This document shows positions 16,671-25,652 of a stretch of DNA of 60,199 nt, piece by piece. The stretch is from Oscillospiraceae bacterium (GTDB taxonomy: Bacteria; Bacillota; Clostridia; Oscillospirales; Oscillospiraceae). The stretch lies in assembly GCA_021205095.1 (NCBI GenBank), contig JAJPYE010000042.1:1-60199 (forward strand), given 5' to 3'. Position 1 is the first letter of the stretch, and the number at the start of each line of letters is the position of its first letter. A program made the position numbers and the translations under genes. The notes below the pieces were generated by a model. It made no database searches, had not been told where the DNA came from, and saw nothing but the letters and a program-made list of their open reading frames with translations.

Positions 16671-18809
16671 TCAGGCTCTGTCTGTAGGCAGTCCGGCGCG
16701 CTCGCGCTCGCGGATGGCGTCCTTGCGGGACAGGTTTACCCGTCCACGCTCGTCGATTTCCGTGACCTTGACCCATGTCCAGTCGCCTACGTTCAGCACG
16801 TCCTCCACCTTCTCGGTGCGCTTGAACTCCAGATCCTTGATGTGAACCATGCCGTCCTTCCCCGGCACCAGCTCGATGAACGCGCCGATGGGGATGATAC
16901 GCACGCACTGGCCATAGTACAGCGCTCCCACCTCCGGGACGAAGACAATGTTGTCAATGGTCTGCTTGGCGGCCCGGCAGGCCTCGATGTTCTCAGAGGC
17001 AATGAAGATGGAGCCGTCGTCCTCGATGTCGATTTTGCAGCCGGTGTCGGCGGTGATCTTCTGAATGACCTTGCCGCCGGAGCCGATGACCTCGCGAATC
17101 TTGTCGGGGTTGATCTGCATACGAATCATCTTCGGAGCGCTGGCGGCCAGCTCCTTGCGGGGTTCGGAGATGGCGGGGAGCATGACCTCGTCCAGAATCT
17201 GGATGCGGGCCTCGTGGGTGATCTCCAGGGCGTTTTTCACGATCTCGTGCTTCAGACCGTCATTTTTCAGATCCATCTGGATGGCGGTAATGCCCTTCTT
17301 GGTACCGGCCACCTTGAAGTCCATCTCGCCGTGGAAGTCCTCCACGCCCTGGATGTCGATGAAGGTGGTGAAGTCGTCGCCGTCCTGAATCAGACCGCAA
17401 CTGATGCCGGCCACAGGGGCCTTCAGAGGCACACCGGCGGCCATCAGGCTCATGGTGGTGCCGCAGATGGAACCCTGGCTGGTGGAGCCGTTGGAGGAGA
17501 GAACCTCGCTGACCACACGGATGGCGTAGGGGAACTCGTCCACGCTGGGGATGACGGCCTCCAGCGCCTTCTCTACCAGGGCGCCGTGGCCCTGCTCCCG
17601 GCGGCTGGTGGAGCGGCTTGCTCTGGCCTCGCCGGTGGAGTAGCTGGGCATATTGTAGTGGTGCATGAACCGCTTTTCCGTGTCCTCCCAGATGGTGTCC
17701 AGCTTCTGGGCGGCGGAGAGGGTGTTCAGGGTGGTAATGGAAAGCACCTGGGTCTGCCCGCGGGTGAACAAGGCGGAACCGTGTACGCCGGGGACAACGT
17801 CCACCTCGGCGGCCAGGGGGCGAATTTCATTCATGGCCCGACCGTCTACGCGCTTCCCGGCCAGCAGCCACTTTTTGACTACCTTCTTTTGCAGGCGGTA
17901 GATGATTTCATCCATATACTGCATCATGTCCGGGTGGGTTTCCTCATATTTCTCCTCCATGGCGGAGATCCACTCGTTGACGCGGGATTCCCGGACGTTC
18001 TTGTCGTCCGTGTCCATGCAGTATTCCATGCCCTCGAACTCGTTGGCCACCAGGGTGTCGAACAGCTCGTCGTCAAAGGCGGCGTGTTCATATTCAAACT
18101 TTGGCTTGCCCACCTCAGCTACCATCTGGTCGATCAGGTCAAGGACGGGCTGGAGCTTCTCGTGGGCCTGCACAATGCCCTCGTACATGATGTCGTCGGG
18201 AATCTCCTTGGCCTCCGCCTCGATCATGACGATTTTCTGGTGGGTGGCCGCCACGGTGACGGTCATCTGGTTCACGGCCTTCTCCGCGTGGGTGGGGTTA
18301 AAGAGATATTTTTCCCCGTCCCAGCCCAGGACGATACCGGCCAGAGGGCCGTTGAAGGGGATGTCGGAAATAGCCACCGCCGCCGCCGCGCCGATCATGG
18401 CGGTGATCTCCGGGGAGCAGTCCCGGTCCACATTCATTACCTCGCAGGCGATGACTACGTCGTTGCGAAGGTCGGAGGGGAACAGGGGGCGCATGGGCCG
18501 GTCAATCAGGCGGGAGGCCAGCACGGCAGGCAGAGAGGGCTTGCCCTCCCGGCGCATGAAGGAGCCGGGGATGCGGCCCACGGCGTAGAGCTTTTCGTTG
18601 AAATCCACGGAAAGTGGGAAGTAGTCGATGCCGTCCTTGGGGCGGGCGGAGGCGGTGACGGTGCAGAGAACCGTGGTGTCGCCATACTGTGTGTAAACGG
18701 CGGCGTTGCACAGCTCCGCCATGCGGCCTACCTCCATCTTCAGGGGACGACCGCAGAAGTCCATCTCCCAGCGGTGGAGAGAGTCGAATGTCTTGTGTTT
18801 GATAATCAT
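16671..18809 (-). CDS. pnp: Polyribonucleotide nucleotidyltransferase (PNPase)
   Basis: This 712-residue trimeric phosphorolytic 3'-5' exoribonuclease takes part in mRNA decay. It has two RNase PH-like domains: the first contains SFMRREGKPSLPAVLASRLI, the second carries the active-site text SNGSTSQGSICG. An all-alpha linker sits between them. A KH domain (MQINPDKIREVIGSGGKVIQ) and an S1 domain (MVHIKDLEFKRTEKVEDVLN) close the protein. Length is normal. It follows rpsO in the near-universal rpsO-pnp order, with a terminator between that must be partly read through or bypassed by an internal promoter. Confidence 0.96.
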   Translation of the reverse strand: MIIKHKTFDSLHRWEMDFCGRPLKMEVGRMAELCNAAVYTQYGDTTVLCTVTASARPKDGIDYFPLSVDFNEKLYAVGRIPGSFMRREGKPSLPAVLASRLIDRPMRPLFPSDLRNDVVIACEVMNVDRDCSPEITAMIGAAAAVAISDIPFNGPLAGIVLGWDGEKYLFNPTHAEKAVNQMTVTVAATHQKIVMIEAEAKEIPDDIMYEGIVQAHEKLQPVLDLIDQMVAEVGKPKFEYEHAAFDDELFDTLVANEFEGMEYCMDTDDKNVRESRVNEWISAMEEKYEETHPDMMQYMDEIIYRLQKKVVKKWLLAGKRVDGRAMNEIRPLAAEVDVVPGVHGSALFTRGQTQVLSITTLNTLSAAQKLDTIWEDTEKRFMHHYNMPSYSTGEARASRSTSRREQGHGALVEKALEAVIPSVDEFPYAIRVVSEVLSSNGSTSQGSICGTTMSLMAAGVPLKAPVAGISCGLIQDGDDFTTFIDIQGVEDFHGEMDFKVAGTKKGITAIQMDLKNDGLKHEIVKNALEITHEARIQILDEVMLPAISEPRKELAASAPKMIRMQINPDKIREVIGSGGKVIQKITADTGCKIDIEDDGSIFIASENIEACRAAKQTIDNIVFVPEVGALYYGQCVRIIPIGAFIELVPGKDGMVHIKDLEFKRTEKVEDVLNVGDWTWVKVTEIDERGRVNLSRKDAIRERERAGLPTDRA

Positions 18810-18892
18810 TGTCTTTTGTATCCTTTCCTATACTCCAAATCTATTCCAGGAAAGCCGGGAACCGGCTTAATCTGCGGATTTACCGGGATAAG

Positions 18893-18926
18893 AAAAGGAG
18901 GGGGACATATTGAATTGTCCCCCTCC
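18893..18926 (-). terminator. Terminator/attenuator between rpsO and pnp
   Basis: The arms 18897-18907 and 18916-18926 pair over 11 bp (GGAGGGGGACA). The A4 run at 18893-18896 gives the U-tract on the minus strand. A second smaller palindrome AAGCCGG/CCGGCTT lies at about 18852-18868, before pnp. Confidence 0.7.
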
Positions 18927-18974
18927 GTAAAAACCTTCATATCCCTCAGCAGCAGGTAAGTGAGAAGTCCTCTC

Positions 18975-19241
18975 TTACTTGCGGATGCCCAGCTTGGCGA
19001 TGATGGCGCGGTAACGCTCGATGTCGTTTTTCGCCACATAGTCCAGCAGGCGGCGGCGCTTGCCGATCATTTTGAACAGACCCTGGCGGCTGTGGTTGTC
19101 CTTTTTGTGAACCTTCAGATGCTCGGTGAGCTGGTTGATGCGCTCGGTCAGGATGGCGATCTGTACCTCCGGGGAACCGGTGTCGCCCTCGTGGGTCTTG
19201 TTGGCCTCGATAATTGCGGTTTTCTGGTCTTTGGTTATCAT
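18975..19241 (-). CDS. rpsO: 30S ribosomal protein S15
   Basis: This 88-residue primary-binding protein of the 30S subunit contacts the central domain of 16S rRNA. It shows the family pattern [20 protein letters not shown] and the RNA-binding [19 protein letters not shown]. The ATG at 19241 has GAAAGG upstream. Length equals the usual 88-89. In many bacteria S15 represses its own mRNA through a leader structure; the 85-base leader here contains the palindrome GGGGCGCCGCCCC, a possible site. Confidence 0.97.
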   Translation of the reverse strand: MITKDQKTAIIEANKTHEGDTGSPEVQIAILTERINQLTEHLKVHKKDNHSRQGLFKMIGKRRRLLDYVAKNDIERYRAIIAKLGIRK

Positions 19242-19332
19242 TGCTTTTTTGCCTTTCCTTTCGGTGATACTATACCGTCCGGCTGAGTATGGGGCGGCGC
19301 CCCAAACTAAGTCCGTCGGCTCAAACATGGAT

Positions 19333-19361
19333 ACTATATCACACAACGACCCGGTTGTCAA
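19333..19361 (-). promoter_or_regulatory. Promoter of rpsO
   Basis: On the minus strand: TTGACA (19356-19361), 17-bp spacer, TATAGT (19333-19338). Confidence 0.8.
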
Positions 19362-19392
19362 AACATATTTGCACGGGTTAGGAAAGACAGGT

Positions 19393-20844
19393 TTACGGCT
19401 CCAGTTGTTCCTTGTCCTTGGGCAGCGCAAGATTCAGGATTACGGCCACAAGGCAGGCAGGAACGATGCCGCTTTCTCCAAAGAGATTGCTGATGAAGCT
19501 GGGCATATATTGGAGAGCGGTGCTGTGGGCGCCGATGCCATAGCCCAGACCCAGCGAGATGGCCACAATGGTGGCGTTCCGCCCGGTGAGGGGTTCCTTG
19601 GTGATTAGATTGACGCCGGAGACTACGATGGAGGCGAACATCATAACGGCTGCGCCGCCCAGCACGGACTGGGGTATGATGGACACGATTGCGCCCACCT
19701 TGGGCAGCAGACCGCACAACACCAGGAATATGGCGCCGCAGGCGATGGCAAAGCGGTTGACGACCTTTGTGATGCCCACCAGTCCCACATTCTGGGAGAA
19801 GGAGGTATTCGGCAAAACGCCGAACAGAGAGGCAAAGGAGGAGCCGATGCCGTCGCATATCACCGCGCCGGAAAGCTCTCTGTCTGTCGGCTCGCGGCCC
19901 AGGCCGCCCTCGGTAACACCGGCAGTGTCGCCCACAGTCTCCACGGCGGTGACGATGAACATGATCAGCATGGGCAGTATGGCGGAGATGTTAAACTGAA
20001 GCTTTACGGGGAACAGCTTGGGAACGGCGAACCAGGAGGCCTCCGCTACCTGACTCCACTGCACGACCCAGGAATAAGTATATTCCGTTCCGTCCGCCGT
20101 TATCCCGGTGGTGGGCATGATAAAGCCCATGACGGTGGCGACGATATATCCGGCGATGATGCCGATCAGGATGGCGGTCTGGGAGACAAAGCCCTTTCCA
20201 AAATATTTCAGACAGATAATGACAATCAGCACAAACAGGCCGAGAAGCAGGTTGGCGGTGGAGCCGAAGTCTGTGTTGCTGTTGCCGCCGCCAAAGAAGT
20301 TGATGCCCACGCTCAAAAGACTCAGACCAATGGCCATGACTACTGTGCCGGTGACGACAGGCGGGAAGAACTTCCGAAGAGGCTTGATGAAAAATCCCAG
20401 TACGCCTTCCCACAGACCGCCGATCAGGCAGGCCCCCATGACCGCGCCGTAGGCGTAGATGCCAGCCTCAACGCTGGTGGTTACGGTTCCGGCGGCGACG
20501 CCAGCGATCATACTGGCGGCCACGCTGTTGTTCATGCCGATGAAGCCGGAGCTGGTGCCCATGACGATGGGCAGCCGCGCGCCGATGCGCCAGATGGGAT
20601 AAAGCTGAACCAGCGTGACCAGACCGGCCACCAGCATGGCGTTTTGCAGCAGAGAGACGCGCAGAGCGGCATAGTCCTGCAGGGTGATGCCGCAGATGGC
20701 CATAAGGGACAGCAGCGGCGTCAGGTTCCCCACAAACATGGCCATGACGTGCTGGAGGCCCAGCGGGATGGCCTGCCGCAGCGGGATGCGCCCGTCCAGC
20801 TCATAGGGACTGGTATAAACGGCTTTTTTTTCGTTTTTGTCCAT
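19393..20844 (-). CDS. NCS2 family nucleobase (xanthine/uracil-type) permease
   Basis: This 483-residue proton- or sodium-coupled purine/pyrimidine importer has about 14 spans. The NCS2 signature [10 protein letters not shown] lies in [20 protein letters not shown], and the first-half motif [17 protein letters not shown] near residues 28-44 matches the xanthine/urate branch. The acidic substrate residue lies in VETVGDTAG. Start ATG 20844 has AAGGAG six bases upstream; a longer frame to 20913 lacks support. A consensus promoter gives an 86-base leader. No PurR box or purine riboswitch was recognised. Confidence 0.88.
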   Translation of the reverse strand: MDKNEKKAVYTSPYELDGRIPLRQAIPLGLQHVMAMFVGNLTPLLSLMAICGITLQDYAALRVSLLQNAMLVAGLVTLVQLYPIWRIGARLPIVMGTSSGFIGMNNSVAASMIAGVAAGTVTTSVEAGIYAYGAVMGACLIGGLWEGVLGFFIKPLRKFFPPVVTGTVVMAIGLSLLSVGINFFGGGNSNTDFGSTANLLLGLFVLIVIICLKYFGKGFVSQTAILIGIIAGYIVATVMGFIMPTTGITADGTEYTYSWVVQWSQVAEASWFAVPKLFPVKLQFNISAILPMLIMFIVTAVETVGDTAGVTEGGLGREPTDRELSGAVICDGIGSSFASLFGVLPNTSFSQNVGLVGITKVVNRFAIACGAIFLVLCGLLPKVGAIVSIIPQSVLGGAAVMMFASIVVSGVNLITKEPLTGRNATIVAISLGLGYGIGAHSTALQYMPSFISNLFGESGIVPACLVAVILNLALPKDKEQLEP

Positions 20845-20937
20845 AGTCGCTCCTTCTTTCCTGTATATGATTGTGACAAAGAAAAGGGGGTATGAATAGG
20901 ATGCCAGCCCCACTCATGCCCCATTGCACTTTCATAT

Positions 20938-20966
20938 AGAATAACAGATGCCGACAAAAATGTCAA
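20938..20966 (-). promoter_or_regulatory. Promoter of the NCS2 permease
   Basis: On the minus strand: TTGACA (20961-20966), 17-bp spacer, TATTCT (20938-20943). The leader of about 86 bases down to 20845 contains G-rich blocks (ATGGGGCATGAGTGGGG) that may fold, but no known motif was matched. Confidence 0.75.
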
Positions 20967-21035
20967 CAAAAAAACAATAAAACACAAAAATAAAAATTTT
21001 CTTCCGGTTTTGCACCATAAGTTTTCTTGTGATGT

Positions 21036-21077
21036 AAAAAGAGGCCGCATCAAAAGCAGCGGCTTTGATGCGGTCTC
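21036..21077 (-). terminator. Terminator of the PepD-like gene
   Basis: The 14-nt arms 21041-21054 and 21064-21077 (GAGGCCGCATCAAA, one G-U) are followed on the minus strand by U5 (21036-21040). Confidence 0.8.
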
Positions 21078-21093
21078 CTATGTCGTAAAATGT

Positions 21094-22689
21094 TTAGCCT
21101 TCGTTGGCCAGGGTGGTGGCCAGGGTTGCCAGGAACTCAAAGCCAACATCGACCAGGTCGAAGTTCATGGCTTCGGAGGTGGTGTGGCCGTCGCTGCCGC
21201 CGCTGATGCCGGTGGAGATGATGTAGAGATCCTCATCCTTCTCGGCAAACTCGCCACATTCCACGCCAGCGTGGATAGCGCTGAGGGTGTATTCCTCGCC
21301 GGTCAGCTCATAATAGACCTCCGCGGCGATCTCGGAGAGGAGGTTATTGGCCTTCAGGGGCCAGGTGGCGATGGTCACGGGAATGTCCAGGTCGAAGCCG
21401 CTCAGCTCGGCCAGGTTGTAGCTGATCAGGGTGATCTGCTCAGCCTGGAAGGTAGAGGAGCTGCGCATGAAGCAGGTGAAGGACAGCTCGTCCTCGGTCA
21501 CGGAAACCAGGCCCAGGTTCGAGGAGGATTCCGTCCCCTCGGCGGTGGCCAGCAGGGTGTGAATGTTGTTGGGAACGGAGCTCATAAGCTGCACAAAGGT
21601 GACAGACAGGTCAGCGGCCAGCGCCTGCTCCACAGTCTCGTCGGAGACGCCGTAGGTGAAGGTGTACTCGGTCTCGGTGGCCTCATAGGACTCCTTAAAC
21701 AGCTTGGCGAAATTGTCCAGAACCTCCGTGGCGGCGTCCGTATCCGCCAGGACGATGGTGGCCTTGCTGCTGCTGGGGATGGCGTTGGTGGCGCTGCCGC
21801 CCTCCAGGCTCACCAGGTTGAAGTCGATGCCCGCCTGGTGCAGAGAAACCAGGGCGTCCGCCATGGCTACCAGGCCGTTGGCCTTGCCGTTGCCCACGCC
21901 GGCGGAGTGGCCGCCCTGGAGGCCGGAGAACTCAAGGGTATATGCGGTGTAACCCTCAGGAACATAAACCCACTCAGCCTCATGGGAGTAGGTGAAGTAC
22001 TTGCCGCCGGCGCAGGCAATGACCGCCCCGCCGTAGCCGCCGTCCACGTTGATCATGTAGTCGGCGCCCTCTAGGTACTTAGCGTCCAGCGCGGCGGCGC
22101 CCAGCAGACCGTCCTCCTCATCCACGGTGAAGATGAAGCGGAGGGGGCCATGCTCATACTCGTCGGCATAGTCCATATAGGTCAGCATGAAGGCCACGCC
22201 GGAGCCGTTGTCCGCGCCCAGAGAGGTGCCGTCAGCGGTCAGGCTGTTCTCAGACCAGATCAGATCCAGGGGATCGTTCTGCCAGTCATGCTCCACGCCC
22301 TCGTCCGTGGCGGCTACCATGTCGATGTGGCCCTGGAAGATAACGGTGGGCGCATCCTCAAGCCCCTCAGTGGCCGGGATATACATGATGACGTTGCCGA
22401 TTTCCTCGGTCTCGCACTCAATGCCTCTGGCCTCGGCCCACACGGTCAGGTACTCGGTCATCTTGGTGGTATAGTGGCTGGGCCGGGGAACCTGGGTGAA
22501 GTTGGCGAACTCCTGAATGTAGGTCATGACGATCTCGCTGTCATAGGAGACGATGTCGGGAACCTCAATCATGTCGTAGCCGTCCAGCTCCAACACGCGG
22601 TCGCTGCGGGACTCCGCCGCCATAGCGGGGATGCTGCAGCCCAGCAGCAAAATTGCTGCGCATACCAGGGATAGCAGTCTTTTTTTCAC
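21094..22689 (-). CDS. Exported M20 (PepD/aminoacyl-histidine dipeptidase-like) metallopeptidase
   Basis: The 531-residue protein has a signal peptide, unlike the usual cytosolic PepD. MKKRLLSLVCAAILLLGCS contains a Cys at 18 within LLGC, a possible lipobox, and AMA at 22-24, a possible signal peptidase I site. The dizinc M20 motifs are intact: FQGHIDMVAA (His, Asp), GADNGSGVA (bridging Asp), VDEEDGLLG (catalytic and metal Glu), INVDGG, and the C-terminal SDGHTTSEAMNF. The lid domain includes LQGGHSAGVG and sits in the middle as in M20C enzymes. It likely hydrolyses dipeptides outside the membrane. A -10 box TATAAT is present on the minus strand at 22733-22738 with a poor -35. Confidence 0.85.
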   Translation of the reverse strand: MKKRLLSLVCAAILLLGCSIPAMAAESRSDRVLELDGYDMIEVPDIVSYDSEIVMTYIQEFANFTQVPRPSHYTTKMTEYLTVWAEARGIECETEEIGNVIMYIPATEGLEDAPTVIFQGHIDMVAATDEGVEHDWQNDPLDLIWSENSLTADGTSLGADNGSGVAFMLTYMDYADEYEHGPLRFIFTVDEEDGLLGAAALDAKYLEGADYMINVDGGYGGAVIACAGGKYFTYSHEAEWVYVPEGYTAYTLEFSGLQGGHSAGVGNGKANGLVAMADALVSLHQAGIDFNLVSLEGGSATNAIPSSSKATIVLADTDAATEVLDNFAKLFKESYEATETEYTFTYGVSDETVEQALAADLSVTFVQLMSSVPNNIHTLLATAEGTESSSNLGLVSVTEDELSFTCFMRSSSTFQAEQITLISYNLAELSGFDLDIPVTIATWPLKANNLLSEIAAEVYYELTGEEYTLSAIHAGVECGEFAEKDEDLYIISTGISGGSDGHTTSEAMNFDLVDVGFEFLATLATTLANEG

Positions 22690-22732
22690 GGAAAAAATTC
22701 CTCCTTCTATGATTTGACAACCATTATAAAGA

Positions 22733-22738
22733 AATATG
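22733..22738 (-). promoter_or_regulatory. Probable -10 box of the PepD-like gene
   Basis: A perfect TATAAT on the minus strand lies 44 bases before the start codon; no good -35 lies 16-18 bases upstream. The surrounding 22690-22919 stretch is AT-rich and shows nothing else recognisable. Confidence 0.45.
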
Positions 22739-22919
22739 ATGATTGACTTTAGGTAAGTTTACCATCTCTGATTCTATGCGTCAACTAAAATCTGGAAGTA
22801 ATTAATAGAGATTATAACTATATTTTCAGGAGAAATTGATTGTCTATAAGAAAAGTGGGTATTTTAAGAGCTTTCTGAATTAACAACCATTCTTTGCGAA
22901 AAAGGCACAAATAATGCGC

Positions 22920-22961
22920 CAAGGGCCAAGGAAGCGGCTCCAGCCGTCTCCTTGGCCTTTG
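22920..22961 (-). terminator. Hairpin after typA
   Basis: The long stem-loop 22920-22961 pairs AAGGGCCAAGGA with TCCTTGGCCTTT-type sequence. A weak T-rich region follows on the minus strand. Confidence 0.6.
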
Positions 22962-22971
22962 GGATTCTGGA

Positions 22972-24783
22972 TTATTTCCGATGCTCCGCCTTCATGCGGC
23001 GCTCGTGATTCAGGATGCGCTTGCGCAGACGCAGATGCTCCGGGGTGACTTCCAGCAGCTCGTCGTCGGCCATGAACTCCAGGCACTGCTCCAGGCTCAT
23101 CTGCCGGGGCGGGACAAGGCGCAGGGCCTCGTCGGAGCCGGAGGCGCGGGTGTTGGTCAAATGCTTGGAGCGGCAGACGTTTACCACCACGTCCTCCTTT
23201 TTGGGACACTCGCCTACGATCATGCCCTCGTATACGTCCGTACCGGGGCCGATGAACAGCGCGCCTCTGTCCTGGGCGTTCCAGAGACCGTATGCCACCG
23301 CCTGGCCGGTCTCGAAGGCCACCAGGGAGCCGGTGTTCCGCCGCTTCAGATCTCCCTTCACGGGAGCGTAGGAGTCGAACACGGAGGCCATAATGCCCTC
23401 GCCGCGGGTATCGGTCAGAAACTCGCTGCGGTAGCCGAAAAGACCCCGGCTGGGGACGAGGAATTCCAGCTTCATCCGGCTGCCCACCGGGTTCATCTGG
23501 ATGAACTCGCCCTTGCGCATACCCAGCTTTTCCATGACGGAACCCATGCACTCGGAGGGTACATCCAGCACCACCCGCTCCATAGGCTCGCACTTTTTGC
23601 CGTCGATTTCCTTGAACAGCACACGGGGCGGGGAGACCTGGAACTCGTACCCCTCCCGGCGCATGGTCTCGATGAGGATGGACAGGTGCATTTCCCCCCG
23701 TCCGGCCACGTTGAAGGCGTCGGTAGAATCCGTTTCCGTCACTCGCAGGGACACGTCCTTCAGGGTCTCCTGATCCAGACGCTGGCGGATGTTCCGGCTT
23801 GTGACCCATTTGCCCTCCCGTCCGGCATAGGGACTGTCGTTGACGGAGAAGGTCATCTCGATGGTGGGAGCGGAGATTTTCACGAAGGGCAACGGCTCCA
23901 CAGCCTCCGGGGCGCAGATGGTGTCCCCGATGGTCACGTCTCCAATGCCGCTCATGGCGATGATGCCTCCGGCCTCTGCCTGCTCTACCGCTACCCGGCC
24001 CAGGGGTTCGTATTCATACAGGCTCACGGCCTTGGCCTTGCGGACGGGCCGCTCCTGGTGATAGTCGCAGACGGTAATCTCCTGGTTCTGGCTGACACGG
24101 CCCCGCTGAATAAGACCAATGGCAATGCGGCCCACATAGTCGTTATAGTCCAGGGAGCTTACCAGCATCTGGAACGGCTCCTCCACCCGCCGCTCCGGGG
24201 CGGGGATATAGTCCACAATGGCGTCGAACAAGGGGGTCAGATCTGTCCCCTTCACGTCCGGGGAGACGGAGCATATACCCTCGCGGGCGGAGGCGAACAG
24301 CATGGGAGAGTCGAGCTGCTCATCGGTGCAGCCCAAATCCATCAGAAGCTCCAACACCTCGTCGATGACCTCATATACCCGCTGGTCGGGCCGGTCGATT
24401 TTGTTTACCACCACAATGACCTTGTGGCCGAGCTGCAAGGCGTGTTCCAGCACGAACCGGGTCTGTGGCATGGGGCCTTCCGCCGCGTCCACCAGAAGGA
24501 GAACGCCGTTGACCATTTTCAGTATGCGCTCCACCTCGCCGCCGAAATCCGCGTGGCCCGGCGTGTCCACGATGTTGATTTTGGTGTCCTTATAATGGAT
24601 GGCGGTGTTTTTCGCCAGAATGGTAATGTCCCGTTCCCGCTCCAGATCGCCGGAGTCCATGACGCGCTCCATGACCTGCTGATTGGCCCGGAACGCCCCG
24701 GACTGGCGGAGCATAGCGTCCACCAGGGTGGTCTTTCCGTGGTCAACGTGGGCGATAATAGCAATGTTTCTCAAATCCTTCAT
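22972..24783 (-). CDS. typA: Translational GTPase TypA/BipA
   Basis: The 603-residue ribosome-binding GTPase of the EF-G-like family has the G1 motif AHVDHGKTTLVDAML near residues 11-25, G3 VDTPGHADFGGE, and G4 NKIDRPDQR. Domains II, III and V follow, with a BipA-specific C-terminal domain ending in RKRILNHERRMKAEHRK. It supports 50S assembly and growth under stress. Length is normal. Confidence 0.96.
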   Translation of the reverse strand: MKDLRNIAIIAHVDHGKTTLVDAMLRQSGAFRANQQVMERVMDSGDLERERDITILAKNTAIHYKDTKINIVDTPGHADFGGEVERILKMVNGVLLLVDAAEGPMPQTRFVLEHALQLGHKVIVVVNKIDRPDQRVYEVIDEVLELLMDLGCTDEQLDSPMLFASAREGICSVSPDVKGTDLTPLFDAIVDYIPAPERRVEEPFQMLVSSLDYNDYVGRIAIGLIQRGRVSQNQEITVCDYHQERPVRKAKAVSLYEYEPLGRVAVEQAEAGGIIAMSGIGDVTIGDTICAPEAVEPLPFVKISAPTIEMTFSVNDSPYAGREGKWVTSRNIRQRLDQETLKDVSLRVTETDSTDAFNVAGRGEMHLSILIETMRREGYEFQVSPPRVLFKEIDGKKCEPMERVVLDVPSECMGSVMEKLGMRKGEFIQMNPVGSRMKLEFLVPSRGLFGYRSEFLTDTRGEGIMASVFDSYAPVKGDLKRRNTGSLVAFETGQAVAYGLWNAQDRGALFIGPGTDVYEGMIVGECPKKEDVVVNVCRSKHLTNTRASGSDEALRLVPPRQMSLEQCLEFMADDELLEVTPEHLRLRKRILNHERRMKAEHRK

Positions 24784-24862
24784 GACAATCTCACTCTTTT
24801 CTTAGGTGTATGGATGGTATATATGTGTTTTTATCAAATGTATATGTATCGCACAAAAAAAT

Positions 24863-24891
24863 ATTGTACCATCCCATTCTGTAAATTGCAA
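24863..24891 (-). promoter_or_regulatory. Promoter of typA
   Basis: On the minus strand: TTGCAA (24886-24891), 17-bp spacer, TACAAT (24863-24868); about 75-base leader. Confidence 0.75.
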
Positions 24892-24922
24892 CCAAAAACC
24901 CATCGTTCGGGAAGAAATCCCG

Positions 24923-24951
24923 TTGAAATCCTGGGCGGCGTATGGTATATT
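24923..24951 (+). promoter_or_regulatory. Promoter of the yfbR-like gene
   Basis: TTGAAA (24923-24928), 17-bp spacer, TATATT (24946-24951). It is divergent from the typA promoter. Confidence 0.65.
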
Positions 24952-24994
24952 AAAGTATCACGCGATAGCTGGGCATGACCTGGCGGGAGGCGGT

Positions 24995-25603
24995 ATGGAT
25001 AAATTTTTTGCGCTGATAGCTCGGATGAAGAACATCGGACGGTGGGAGCTGATGCGTTCCCTGACCCCGGAGAACGTGCAGGAGCATAGTCACATGGTGG
25101 CGGTGCTGGCCCATGCCCTGGCGGTGATCCGCCGGGATGTTTTCGGTCGCCCCTGCGATCCCAACCAGGCGGCGGCCATCGCCCTGTTTCATGACGCGGG
25201 GGAGATTCTTACCGGCGACCTGCCTACTCCCATCAAATACCACAGCCCGGAGCTGATGACCGCCTACCGCCAGGTGGAGGCGGCGGCCTCGGAACGGCTG
25301 CTGGATATGCTGCCGGAGGCCATGCGCCCGGCCTATGCCCCCCTGCTCACCCCCACAGACCCGGAAATGAAGGCGGTGGTCAAGGGGGCGGACAAGCTGG
25401 CGGCGTACATCAAGTGCATCGAGGAGCGCCGGGCCGGGAACGATGAGTTTTTGCAGGCGGAACGGAAAAGCCTTGAGACCCTGCGAAGCTACGGTCTGCC
25501 GGAGGTGGATTATTTCCTGGAGCGGTTCATCCCCGCCTTTGAGCTGACGCTGGATGAGCTTGGCTCCATGGAGTATCAGGAACCGGCATTGCCGGGGACA
25601 TAA
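24995..25603 (+). CDS. yfbR: YfbR-like 5'-deoxynucleotidase (HD domain)
   Basis: The 202-residue HD-domain protein matches E. coli YfbR along its length from memory: RWELMRSLTPENVQEHS at the start, ALFHDAGEILTGDLPTPIKY in the middle, ADKLAAYIKCIEERRAGNDEF near 132-152, and YFLERFIPAFELTLDEL at the end. The metal ligands H31, H66-D67 and D133, and the catalytic E70, are all present. The family dephosphorylates dNMPs, adjusting deoxynucleotide pools. ATG 24995 follows GGGAGG and matches the family start. It sits 50 bases before glyQS with no terminator, so co-transcription is likely. Confidence 0.9.
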   Translation: MDKFFALIARMKNIGRWELMRSLTPENVQEHSHMVAVLAHALAVIRRDVFGRPCDPNQAAAIALFHDAGEILTGDLPTPIKYHSPELMTAYRQVEAAASERLLDMLPEAMRPAYAPLLTPTDPEMKAVVKGADKLAAYIKCIEERRAGNDEFLQAERKSLETLRSYGLPEVDYFLERFIPAFELTLDELGSMEYQEPALPGT

Positions 25604-25652
25604 TAGGAAATCATTCAATTAATATTTAATAAACTAAAGAGAGGCAATCACT

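Noticed and set aside
25604-25652. A glycine T-box leader before glyQS
   Set aside because: Only 49 bases separate it from the upstream gene; no T-box sequence or specifier stem fits.
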